Source: Xiphophorus maculatus (Eukaryota > Chordata > Actinopteri > Cyprinodontiformes > Poeciliidae). From it: a DNA stretch of 64,000 nt. The notes under the pieces were generated by a model. It was not told the DNA's origin and did not search any database. It saw nothing but the letters and a program-made list of their open reading frames with translations. A program made the position numbers and the translations under genes. Location of the stretch: positions 25,776,713 through 25,840,712 of the forward strand of contig NC_036453.1 in the NCBI RefSeq assembly GCF_002775205.1, written 5' to 3'. Position 1 is the first letter of the stretch. Each line of letters begins with the position of its first letter. Positions 1 through 11,900 of this stretch are shown here, piece after piece.

Positions 1-700
1 CAAATTACAGAACATTAGTAGGTAAGCATACACATTTGCAAGTACAAATTGATGGAAGTCTATATGGTGATTCCAAAAAGATAATTTTCAAATAGTTATA
101 CGTCAATAAATAAATCCAACATAAAAAAAACATGCAATGTGTGATGCACTGGTTCTTTAGTTCCGTGCTCCAAATTTAACAGAACTGTTAAACTTTCACC
201 TGCTTTTTTTTTGTTTTGAATTTGTTTTTCCACAAATTTTCTGATTCTCAACATATAAATGAATTATGAGCTACGGCTGAAAAGAGAAGTTATAGTCTCA
301 TATAAATATTAGGAACTCTATGTAGGAAGGGAAAACAGTAAATGCTACAAAATAAAGTTGATGTAGAACTAATCTAAATCTCTTTTAGCATGTTCACCAC
401 TTAAATTTATATTAGCCTTTTGTTATCTTGCAACAGATTAAAGGCAAAAGGGACAAACTATTTATCAGAACAATTTTTTACCCTTAACTTTTTTTTTGTG
501 TTTCTTATGTGGGATATAGTGACATCTACAGGCAAGAACTCCAATTAAAATCCAAATATATTACTCATCTTGTTAAACATTTATCACTAGATCTATTCTG
601 ACATACCAACGAGGCAAACAAGTGGGAGGAACAACCTCCAATATCTTTATATGTAAAATGTCCATAGAAAGAGAAAATTTAATTTACATTTGGGTATCAA
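1..700. other. AT-rich DNA beyond the C1QBP 3' end
   Basis: No exon, RNA gene or recognisable repeat is seen. The C1QBP 3' untranslated region probably ends near the poly(A) signal at 705-710, so this is intergenic. Confidence 0.5.
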
Positions 701-1166
701 ATTGTTTATTGAACAGTATTTCCAGCTTCACACTACAGAACATCCATTACCAGACCTTCTGAATCTGACAAACCACAACCACTCAGCAAGAACTCTGTTC
801 CCTGGCCAGCGAGGGGGGAAGACATGAAGACATGATGATTGGAAACCGGAACACAAAAAAAGCTATTAAAGGAAAACTCTGATCAGGTCACATTAAACGT
901 ACACAGCCGAGTCAAGTTCTGCAAAATCGAGAGCAATGATGGTTTCCGACAACTGTCATGATGATGTCCAGACAAATTTGAATTATCTGGTTTATACTAA
1001 GCCATAATAACAAAGCAACCGCAACATAGCGGCTGCTGGCAACATTACCACACACCAACTCAGTCTCTTTGTGGTTTTAGATCCATCTATCACCGAGTGC
1101 TTCACTGCTTCATACCACCGTCCTTGTCAGATTGCACACTAAGAACTATGGCAATCTCGTTCGACA

Positions 1167-3856
1167 CTACTTGCAATTAACAAAGCTTTGCAGATCTTCT
1201 AGGAACTTAATGTACTCCTTATGCTCGATGGCTGTGCTCAGCTCCGTGAGCTCATCAGCAAAGGTGTTGTCGACCCCGCGGTCAGCCAAGAAGTCCATCA
1301 TGTGGTCATACAGAGCCTGAAAACAGACGTATCAGCTTGAAATGAATGTTTTTCAACATACTATGCAGCAGAGTAGGTATGAGTTCACTGTTTCTGCTCA
1401 TACCCAGTCCAGAGAGTCTGTGTTGAGTGTGTAACTGGTCTCCTTCCAGTCTGAATCTCCCTCTGGCTGGAAGCTGACCTCCCGGATGGCAAAGATATCG
1501 CTCTCCTCCTCACCCTCACCATGGCTCATCTACAGCGCGCCCACACACACAAAAAATCAGAAGTTTTAAATAAAAACTAATACCCAATACAATGGCTTCT
1601 GGTAGATTTAGAGGGTTAAATGCAAGACTTTTCACACAATTGTGATGCAAGTTTAAAACTTCCATGACTTGTGAAGAATACCCAAGTTAAATTAAAAATA
1701 ACTTTTAAGTTAAATACAACTTTTTAAAAATACTGTCTTATTTTAATATTTTAAATTTTTTACCTCATCTTCAGGAAAATGGCAGTCAAACACAAGGGAG
1801 TGTTTGGCCCCCTGTTTTGTAACTTCAATGACAAAGTTGGGTGTTGACACAATTTCTGGCTGTAAAATGAAAACAGAGTTGTCATGAGGTAAACGTTCAT
1901 ATTCACAGATAACTATAGGATTCTACATCTCAGGTGAATAAGGAAATCTAAAAACAGCCAGCAATTACTACATCAGGAAGACAAAAAATGATTTGGTTCA
2001 CCTCATCCTCAGGAGATTTCTGCTGCTGTCCCTGCTCCACCTCCTCCTCAAAGTTGGGAGGAATACTGTTGTTGACGTTGAATGTAACAGTGATTCTATA
2101 GTAGGGGTGGAAAAAAAATAAGGCACGTGATTAACATTAAAAGAATGACTTTTCCCAAACCTACTTTTTTTTTCCCTTTAAACTGCAGCTAATGCTTGCA
2201 GTTCTTTCTGTTTGAAAGCACTGGTTCCAGTGGACCACCAACAGCACCAATTGAACCGAGTCAGAGGAAAGAACTACTTTCATCAGAAAGTGGAGGCAGA
2301 CGGAAAAAAACCAACAACAACAAAAAATGTACATTGCTGTAACAGCGATAAAACTGGTTCAATCATGAAGCTGGTTTAGAGGAAAGACATTTAATAGAAA
2401 TATTGGCTTCCTTACTTTTCTCCAGAAAGTTGTTTCGTGAGTTTAGCCTCTGTGCCGTTCATCTCCAGCTCCCAGCCTCCTGACATCTTAGGGAGAGATT
2501 TGTTCTTCTGGATCTTCTTCTCTTCCTTGATTTCATCCGACAGGAACTCACCAAACGCTTTGTCACCTGTTTTAAATATGTAACAGATAAATTAAGATAG
2601 TCAGACTGACTCGCTACTATCAGACTGTTGTACTCCCAGCCTTAGTATTTGAAAACAGAACAGCAAAATTGTTTTCATTCTATATTTTTTGTGTAATTCT
2701 ATGTATTAAAATTGAAATATGACATAAATATCAATGACATTACATTATAGCTGTAAATATCTGTTAATTTAGGAAGAGTGGAAGGACCTTGTTGTTCTAT
2801 TCCATTTTTAAATAGAACAACAAGGTCATAAATGTTATGATAATCTCTTACTAGCCCATATCTACCTGTGACTGACTCAATTCAGGGAAAAAATAGTGTA
2901 CATTATTATAAGCCTACACTCATCAGGCTAGGGAATTAAGTCAACCTAATTTTTCTTGATCAGATGCTCAAATACTCTAACTTTTCTAATTTTATATATT
3001 TTTATTTAGATATATTAGGTGAACCAGAACTAATTTTCAGCCAGTAAATGCGTCCATCAACCTGCTACCTATACCCATCATACTCTATTTTGAGTTGACA
3101 AAAAACACTGAACGATTAACGCCAATTGCCTTGTGATTCCTGCATTTTCTTAAAATTACTACAATGATCAAAATATGATTGTATTCATACTAATGTGCCC
3201 TTAGAAAATAAACCAGAACAAGTCTGATCAATGCGTCTATCCAGGATGCCACAGATGCCTTACATCACTTTCAATGACGTCCTTGTAGTGACATTTAGCA
3301 TCACCAAGCTCTTTACTGTTGGTACATAATAAACCATATAAACTTAGTGCTGTACTTTTCATTTTTAAGCGTTTACAGTTCTAGCTAAAAACAACAAATT
3401 TTAACATCAAGGTAAACGACAATTAATTAGCATAAGGGTGCTATTAGACTTTACATGAGACAAGAACACTGCACAGGTTACGTTTTTTAGGAGCCCCACA
3501 GATGGCATTTAATTAGGCTCCATTATTTTAAGTCTTTACCACAGAACTAAATAGCCAATTGGTTGGCTAACTCAACTAAATTGGTAAAATGCATTAACGT
3601 TACCTTCCGTGTGTAGTCCTCCACATCCACACGATACTGACGGATTTAAAACTTTAGAGCTCAACAGCTTGGGCCTGTATCCCGACGAAGCTTCGTTGTT
3701 ATTCAACATCCATAGTGAGCGGGTGAACGGCCGAGTCGTAGCCGAGCCTGGAGAGCGCAACGCCGGGTAGCTAAGAGGCAGGGCTCGCGCCGCTGACGGA
3801 GCGGCTGAAGAAAGGCGAACAGCCGCTCCCACCGCACGGACAACCGATTTCAGCAT
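1167..3856 (-). CDS. c1qbp: Complement component 1q-binding protein (p32/gC1qR/HABP1), mitochondrial matrix protein
   Basis: Six coding exons on the minus strand: 3604-3856, 2416-2566, 2002-2095, 1764-1859, 1404-1529 and 1167-1316. All joins are GT-AG and phases are consistent, giving 289 aa (human protein 282). Residues 1-80 are rich in Arg, Ala and Ser with almost no acids, as expected for a mitochondrial presequence. The motif GLHTEGD at about 80-86 matches the known maturation site region. Residues 85-289 are the MAM33-type acidic doughnut-trimer domain, including KMSGGWELE, ITVTFNVNNSIPP, an acidic loop, and the C-terminal helix EYIKFLEDLQSFV. The family supports mitochondrial ribosome and translation function and binds many partners. 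The start is the first Met of the Arg-rich presequence. A minus-strand AATAAA lies at 705-710. Identity is very secure. Confidence 0.97.
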
Positions 3857-4050
3857 GGCTGTGTGGATATAAGAAGCTTTTCAGAAACAGGATAATTACG
3901 CTTAAGACCAAAGAGACCTCTGTGAGCCTCACGACTCCTGCTGCCGCTACAAGAAACACGCAACACGTGTGGAAGGACACATTGACCTAGCTTAACTTTG
4001 ACGTTTGCACCGGAAGTAATACTTTGACGATAAAAGAGAGATTTAAAAAA
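3857..4050 (-). promoter_or_regulatory. C1QBP promoter-proximal region with E-box and ETS site
   Basis: The segment just upstream of the C1QBP start codon contains a perfect CACGTG E-box at 3964-3969 and CCGGAAGT, an ETS/GABPA-type site, at 4010-4017. There is no TATA box. This combination is common at housekeeping promoters of nuclear genes for mitochondrial proteins. The transcription start itself cannot be seen. Confidence 0.5.
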
Positions 4051-5940
4051 CATTCAGTTTATCCAAAATTAATCTGAACATATCAGCAATTTTCAACTTA
4101 TCAATAAGGAAGAAAAAACAAAATAAAAAAAAACTTTATTCAAAAAGAATAATCATTTGATCAGCGCCCCCTGTGGCTACAATAGATACTACATTAAGCA
4201 GTGCTTCTGCTCCGCCAGGATGGTTTTATAATTTTCGACCATTCTCTCCTTCAATCAGTGACTTAAAATATCCAATAACAAATCAAATCTAGAATGTCTG
4301 CTCGCATTAAAACTGATATGTTTCCAACTTGGTCATGTGTCTGATCATGAAACAGTACCATCACTTCTTACAAGATGCATGATGCAATCCTTGTTCATGT
4401 TTTATATTATGTAACTTTTGTACTTATGATTGCCAACAAGAGTGACCAGTTATTGAATTTTAATATAAATCATATTTTTTGACTAGATCTAAAATAACTA
4501 ATCTGTCTCAGAATTGTGAGACATTATTCCATAACTGAGATACCCAAGTCAAAAAAGTGTTTTCTAATGATGACAGTGAAAAAAATGAGACATTTTCTCA
4601 TAAATATGAGAGAGACACATTAAAAATATGTAATATCTTTATAAAAATTATGATATACTGTCTTATGACAATAGCTAAAATAAGGTAAGAAACTGCTTGG
4701 AAAATGTATGTCAATATGTACAGGGGGTTTATTTTTTCACAGAGCTCTAGTATCTCTTAAATATAACTAAATTAATAGTATCTCAATAAATTTTGCTTTG
4801 AGGACATAATTCAATACTTTCACATAATAAACTTGTGTTTTGAACAATTGAAAACTTCTTTTTTATTAGAAACAACTTTGGTTATGCAAGACTATAACAA
4901 ATTCTTATCATATACAATAGACAAATTTATGAATTCATTCAATACTTGCACTTGTTCTTACAAACTGCATGCATGCACATGAAGTATTTGCTGACCTCAA
5001 AAGCTTCACCTCTAGTTACAGACATCACAGTAAGAGTGATTCCTTAGAAATTCAGTCAAAATAAAAAAATTTCTGCAGGAACCTCAAAATACATTAACTA
5101 CAGCAGTTGGAATTTGATGCATTTTTTCAGGTTTTGTATACATATATATAAATGTATATATTGTACAAACCTGAGTCCACAGTAAAAAATAAAATTGATA
5201 TTTTTCAACAAAACCTATAGTTTAGATTTTTTTTTCTTTTTTACCACTATGTCCATGCACTGCATACATTAGATGTCTAGCAGCTACAATAACCCAGTAT
5301 CTGTGTGTTGGCTAGGTAACAATCTGTCCCAATACACACCGAGGAGTAAAGCATGAAGAGAGAAGGCATGCCACGTCCTCTCACATGCAATGTCACACGT
5401 TTAACATGCACGAGCCAATGTAGCAATGCCATCAGCATATGGAAATATTTTCATTTAATTCAAATGTGAATTTTTGTTCTGTCGAACAGATTATGACACA
5501 TTTTACTGTCTTTGCAGAAAATTCTCAAAGACTATCCTTATAAACCTAAAACTACCTGCTGAGAAAGTTGAGGACATCACTGATCTTCAAGCTAACGTTT
5601 TGATATATATATGATATATATATATGATTGCTATAATATAGCAATGATTATAGCAGTCATTGCTATAATCCAGTTGCACTGAAACGTGCAGCCGACGTCC
5701 AGAAGTTTGGCTCTTCTGATTCCTGCCAACTGTGCTCCAGTGAAGTTATCTGTGTCCCTGAATTGCATGCAGATCCTGAAAGAGCTGAAGTAGATGTCAT
5801 TTTAAAAAACCCCCAGAACAAACGTCATCACGTGGTGCCAGAGCCTGCAGGAAGTCAACAGATGTTGATTTGTACAGCTGCAGTAAAACATTCTTATCCA
5901 ATGTCAGCTAGGGGGTAGTGGGCCCCAAAAGGTTTACAAG
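3980..5940. other. AT-rich intergenic DNA and probable DHX33 3' untranslated region
   Basis: No coding exon is seen. The right part should include the DHX33 3' UTR: a minus-strand AATAAA lies at 5948-5953, only 17 nt after the stop, and another reads from about 4134-4140. The interval also holds TA-rich tracts and the inverted repeats at 5627-5670 listed separately. Confidence 0.5.
5627..5670. repeat. Overlapping inverted repeats (hairpin)
   Basis: GATTATAGCA at 5646-5655 and TGCTATAATC at 5661-5670 form a perfect 10-bp stem with a 5-nt loop. Immediately left, 5627-5645 reads ATTGCTATAATATAGCAAT, a near-palindrome made of the same words. It follows a TA-rich tract, so slippage or a decayed MITE could explain it. 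Confidence 0.7.
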
Positions 5941-5969
5941 TCCCTCATTTATTCAAGAGTGCAGTCCTG

Positions 5970-8900
5970 TTAGCTCCTGCTGAGGTGCAGCTTGCGGCCA
6001 AAGTACTCCGGCGCTGCATCCAGCAGCCAGTCTGCGTCGACCAAACACAGGTCTCTCATGTAGCAGCGGGACGTGTACAGCAGCTCGTTGAAGACCACGT
6101 ACGCCGGCTTGGCCTGGAACAGGACGGAGGACGGGTGGATGGCGACGGCCTGATGGGTGTCCAGAGCCAGGTAGCTTCCGTCGGGCTGCAGCTCGGCGGC
6201 GTTGATGAACATCCCGTGGGCGAGGCAGCGGCGGACGTTCCCGGTGTCGGCCCCGCAAGACTCGAGCTTCAGGTTGAGCTGGGAAAGACAAGTGCTTTGT
6301 TAAGTCAAAAGGTCAAGTAACAAGCAAAATGAAAAACAAATCACAAATTTCATCGCATTTTAGTCTAGGAAAACCTGACTTGTCGTCAAAGAAAGAGAAA
6401 AAGAAAATCACAATGCATCCCGTTAAAACATACTTTTCTGACACACAAAGTCTTTTAGTCATGGTTTCTCAAAAAGGAATCACCATTACTATAGTAATAA
6501 TAACATAGTAATGACAGTGTATGTAAAAACAGTTGCTGTTTTCTTCTCAAAAATGCCTTGCTTATGAATGTTTATTAAAACAATTACTCTCCCCAGAAAA
6601 AAGTAATCAATCTCAATATTTTGACATTTTATGAAAAAGTCTGAATTCTTCTTTTTGTTCAGTTCCCCGAATCCTCTTCAGTAGATGTGAGACCACTAAT
6701 TGGCAACATTAAAATGCGGTTCACAAATTGTGGATAACCGGGCAAGAGGAGTCAGCATCCAGACTGTCATGTAACCACAAGTATTGTTTGCAAGCATAAA
6801 GGTTCTGAGGTAAGAAAATGTGTTGTTTTACCATTGTACATTGTCTGTGTGTCCTCCATTAATACAATCAACTCCATAAAATCCTTAACCGCTCTCTTCT
6901 GTTACCCACAGAGGCTACTAGTAGAAGAGAACCTTTTTTTGTCAGTGTACTTTGACTTCACTCCCATACACCTAGGCCTGTCGCGATAAACCGTAAATCG
7001 ATTAATCGTACGATAAAAAAAACCTATCGACGTCATTTAATTTATCGTCCATATCGTCTCTGCTTGTATTTTTCTCTTTCTATTGATGACGCTGGATGTG
7101 TAGGCTCAACTCCGGCGCTATCCACTGACCCCTCCCTTCCTCATTTTTTAGGAAGGGAAAAATGAGAAGGGAGGAGGAGGGGACTATTACGTCAGGTAGT
7201 CAGCGCGCACATCATTTTGTACTGCTGCAGCTTTAGAGCCCCGTGAGGAGTTAGCAAGGTAAAGAAACACTATCTCATATTGGGGGAGGAGGGACTCGAA
7301 ATGGAACTCGTTTCAAAGCCGAACGCAACTGCCGCAGTGTGGGAGTATTTTGGATTCAAACCAAATGACCGAGGTGAACCGCTGAACCTTTGCGAGCCGG
7401 TATGTCGCATTTGTCATAAAATAGTAGCAACTAAGGGTAGCAATACAACCAACTTGTACGTGCACCTAAAGCACAACCATCCAGTAAAGTTTTTCCAGCT
7501 GAGGAGGAAAAGTACAACCGGTGGCCCGTCTTCGTCTTCAAGTTCGCGACAGTCCACCGTCATTGAAACATTTCATCGACAGGAAGCATACAAAAAGGAC
7601 GGCGCAAAGTGGTGCGCGCTCACAGACAGCGTAGTTCGCTTAATTGCTAAAGAGATGCTCCCATTTAATATTGTTGAAAAGCCGGCATTTCGAAAAATGT
7701 TGCAAACTTTTGATAGACGGTACGAAATCCCCGGAAAAACATACATATCACAAACGGCAATTCCACAACTTTACAGCAGTATTAAAGAGGACATACTGAA
7801 GGAGATAAAAGACATTTCATTTTACTCTGCTACGTCGGATATGTGGTCAAGTTCAAATATGACTCCATATATGAGCTTGACCATTCACTATATAGCTGCT
7901 GACTGGACCCTGCACTCTAAATGTTTAGAGACCAGGTATGTCCCAGTTCCAGTGTTGAGTGTTCTTTTGAAAATAAAGGATATACATCTTTGGCAAGAAA
8001 TCGCATGCATTATTTCGTCATTTCCATTAAATCAGTGTAAAAAGGTCTTCAGACAATACTATCGTCTATCGCAATAGTTTTTTGAGACAATTAATCGTTC
8101 AGCAAAATTTGATATCGTGACAGGCCTACATACACCATACATGTAGCGGCAGCTTAAAGTGACTTTTTAGGGCTGTTGACAGTTGGAATAGAGTTTCACT
8201 TTTGTGTCATTAGTAAAACCTTTTGATGGATAACATACTGAGGTGCAGCTAAAACTAATGACAAGAAAAAACATGACCAACATTATCAGTAAAAAAGTGA
8301 GACTTTCAACTGTTTTCACTCACTACTAATACCATGTCTTACATAATTTAAGGTATTCTGGTGACATAGTAGAAAGGTAACATTTATAGGCACGTGTGTC
8401 ATGACAAAGTGACAATGATGGTCGAAATTTTTCAACTGGTGAGTTGTTGCAAGTGGTTAATCATGATTACGGTTTAATCCCCAGGGTGGGTGCCGGTCTG
8501 TTTGGTATCTATCCTACTCCTCACTTCTCCTGAATTTCACAAGTACAGAAATTTTAGAAGCCCAATCTGAACATGGAATCTTATTTTAACAACAAAACAG
8601 GAACTGCACAGTCCACATAGAAATAATAAAATAAACTACTGAAATGTAATTCTTAGATGTGATTCTGATAAGCAGACTTGTACCTTCAGACAGATTTCTC
8701 TGAGCTGAGCCTGGACGTCTTTCACCAGGCCCATATTCCTGCTGTTGACAAAGTTTTCCCGACACCACTCCTACAACACAACACAATTCAAACGGGTTAG
8801 AGGTGGTCTTTCTGGACATTTTTGGGAGAATTTCTCCTCGTCACGCCCACCTTGTTACCGCCGACTTTCTTGAAAGCTCTGTAGACGTTGAGCAGAGTCA

Positions 8901-11900
8901 TGTGATCTCCCTCGCTAGAAGTAAACTTCTTGCGTGCTGCGAGCACCTCGTCCCGCCGGGCTGGAGGGTTGTACAGGACGGTGTCCACCGACAGCAGAGA
9001 CACGATGCTCAGGATCTCCTCGGAACAGGAGAAGTCCGGGGACAGCAGGATGGTCTGCGGCAGAGAGGAACCCGCATGAGGAAGCGGTGAGATATATTTG
9101 CTTTGAATTTTGTTCATGTGATGCCGCTGGTTCCAAATGTTCCCTCATGTTTGCTTTAAGTCTACAATAAAAGTAGGGCTGAAATGATAATTCAGATAAA
9201 AGGTGATTAACCGAATATAGAACTAATTGTCAACTAATTTTGAAAATGATTAATCGTTAACGGGAGTGTATAAACTCAAAAAACATGTGTCTGCTGAAAC
9301 AACATGCTCAGAGCAATAATTAAGCCAAAACTGTACAAATTATAAATATTTTTTGCATTTAAGATAAAAAAAAGCCTTCTTTGACTATAAATATGTTCTA
9401 ACAAAAACTCCAAAGTAGGAGTTTTAGCTTCATCTGGTTCAAATTCTGTGAAAAAAACAACAACCTCCAATTGAGCACCTTTTGCTATCCGATTATTAAT
9501 TGGATAAAAAGTGTGAACTAAAGGAATGACACATTACTGCATTTTAAGCAACAAAATGTTTATTTCCTTAATTAAAAAGGAATTGAATTATTTATTTGCA
9601 TCTTTTAATGTACGTATTTCAAATATTGCATAAAAAAGGCTTAAAAAGGTTAAATGAAAAATCTGCAGAATGTACCAATTTTTTTTTAAATTCAATTAAT
9701 CGATTGATCATCAAAATAATTCGATTAGTTAAAAATAATCGTTCATCGCAGCACTACAAAAAAAGCACATTGCACCTTGGCATATCTGGGTTCCAGAGGG
9801 AAGCTGGCCATCCTTTTGCCCAGAGCAGTGAGGAGAACCTGCCCGTCCTTCCTCTCCACAGCTCCCAGCAGCTCCAGATGGTCCACAGCAGAGCGGACGG
9901 CCTCTGGGTGAAACAGGGACACAGCGATACTAACAGATCCACCGCATAAAAAAACAACAACAAAAACGCAAATCTCTGAACAGGAATAACTAAGCAACTG
10001 CTTCTTACCTGGAGAAGGTTTGGACATAAAATCAAAGTTCATCACATCAGGAATGCCCAGCGCCATAAGCTGCAGCATCACACCAGCTAAATTGCACCTG
10101 GAGGACATAAACACACACAGGAGAGAAAAGCTGCAGTAGAAAAGCCTCTTCCATCAGTCTGACCTGAATAATTCAGAAATTCCAGCAGAGGAGGCTCTGC
10201 GTCCTACCTCTGGATCTCAGGCACAGTCATGGGGGTGAAGTTGTCGAATTCCTGTTCGGTGTAAAGCCGGTAGCAGAAGCCGGCGTCCTCCCTGCCAGCC
10301 CGGCCGGCTCGCTGCCATGCTTGAGCCTTGGAAACTCGCTGGACTGCTAGCACCTCCAGACCGCTGTCTGACAGGCAAAACACATCGGAAGCAAGGAGGT
10401 TATGTGACATCATGTGTATTCTAAATACTGTAAAAATATACAAATTAGTGTTGGGCAATAAATCAATTTGATCTAGTTTTTGAATTGTTTTTAAAGATTT
10501 AACTTTAGAAAAATCTGGATTTTTTCTTCCCACCAATGTTTCCATTGTTTTTGATGTCCGGGCCATCACCCTGTTTGACAAGCATGTTTTTACATGATTA
10601 AAAAGTCTATTTTAAGTGCTGGAGGTTTTAGATGTGCTGAATTTGACTGAACCGAGGAGGTGATTCAGCTGAGACTGAGGTGTGCTGACCCAGGGATACA
10701 TCTAAAAAGTTACAGGACTCTGGCCCACAAAGCCTGGATTTGGAGGTCCCTTCTCTAGACGTTCAAAAGTGATGGACCCAATTCAGGGGTTTGAATATAT
10801 ATGCACTTGTTTAAGAAAAAAAATATAATCTTTAAAAAAATGCAATGACATTTCTAGTTGTAAGGTGATAAAATATGGGGAAGTTAAAGAGGTTATGTAT
10901 GAAAACATGCATCAGACTGAAGCCTCTCACCTGGATTGAACCGTTTGGCCTTCACCATCCCCGTGTCGATGACAAATTTGATCCCAGAGATTGTGACTGA
11001 CGTTTCTGCGATATTGGTGGCGAGGATAACCTTCCTGCAGCCCTGCACAACAACAAAAAGCAGGAACCGTTGAGTGCTTCAGACGTCACAGCCAGCTACC
11101 TGCGCGTTTGCCGTCTGCTTTACCTTGGGCGCTGGCTGGAAGACCCTGAGCTGCTGTGCTGGCGGCAGCGATGCGTACAGAGGGATGACCACCATGGGGC
11201 CGCAGCTATCAGGAAGATGCTTTGCGATGTCTCTGCACGTCCTGGCCAGAGCCTCGATCTCCTCCTGGCCTGTCATGAACACTAAGATATCGTGGGACTG
11301 CGGTGCTTCCTGCGAATAAGCAGCATGGAAAAGCTTGTCAAAATGAATCATCTAACAAACCAACTGGGTTGATTTATTTTTTCCTGCCAACAAGTCCTGA
11401 TTTATCATTTTTGACCGGAGTGTGAAGGACAACCTGATGGATCTGGAAGACAGAAACGAGTGCAGCCTGCAGGTAGTCCGACTGGGGCTGCTTGGTGTAG
11501 TAGATCTGAATGGGATGCTGCCTCCCCTCCAGGTACAGCACAGGCGACTTGTTGAAGTACTCCGAGAACAAATCCACGTCCATCGTGGCAGACATGACGA
11601 TGACCTGCAGAAAGGAGCTGCTTTTCAGATGCTTTTTGACTAAAAGGTACAAAAAATAAATAAATAAATGACAGCGGGCATCTCACCTTCAGGGGAATCT
11701 TGTTCAGCTCCCTGCGTCTGCGCTGAGCGCTCTTCACCACGCCGAACAGCACATCGGTGTGCACGGTGCGCTCGTGGGCTTCGTCCAGGACCACCACGGT
11801 GTAGCGCAGCAGCATGGGGTCTCCGATGGCCTCGCGCAGGAGCATCCCGTCCGTCATGAACTTCAGCTTCGTCTCGGGCGAGGTGACATCCTCGAAACGC

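Noticed and set aside
5985-6320. 111-codon plus-strand open frame
   Set aside because: It is the complement of DHX33 exon 12; the minus-strand frame carries the conserved helicase tail.
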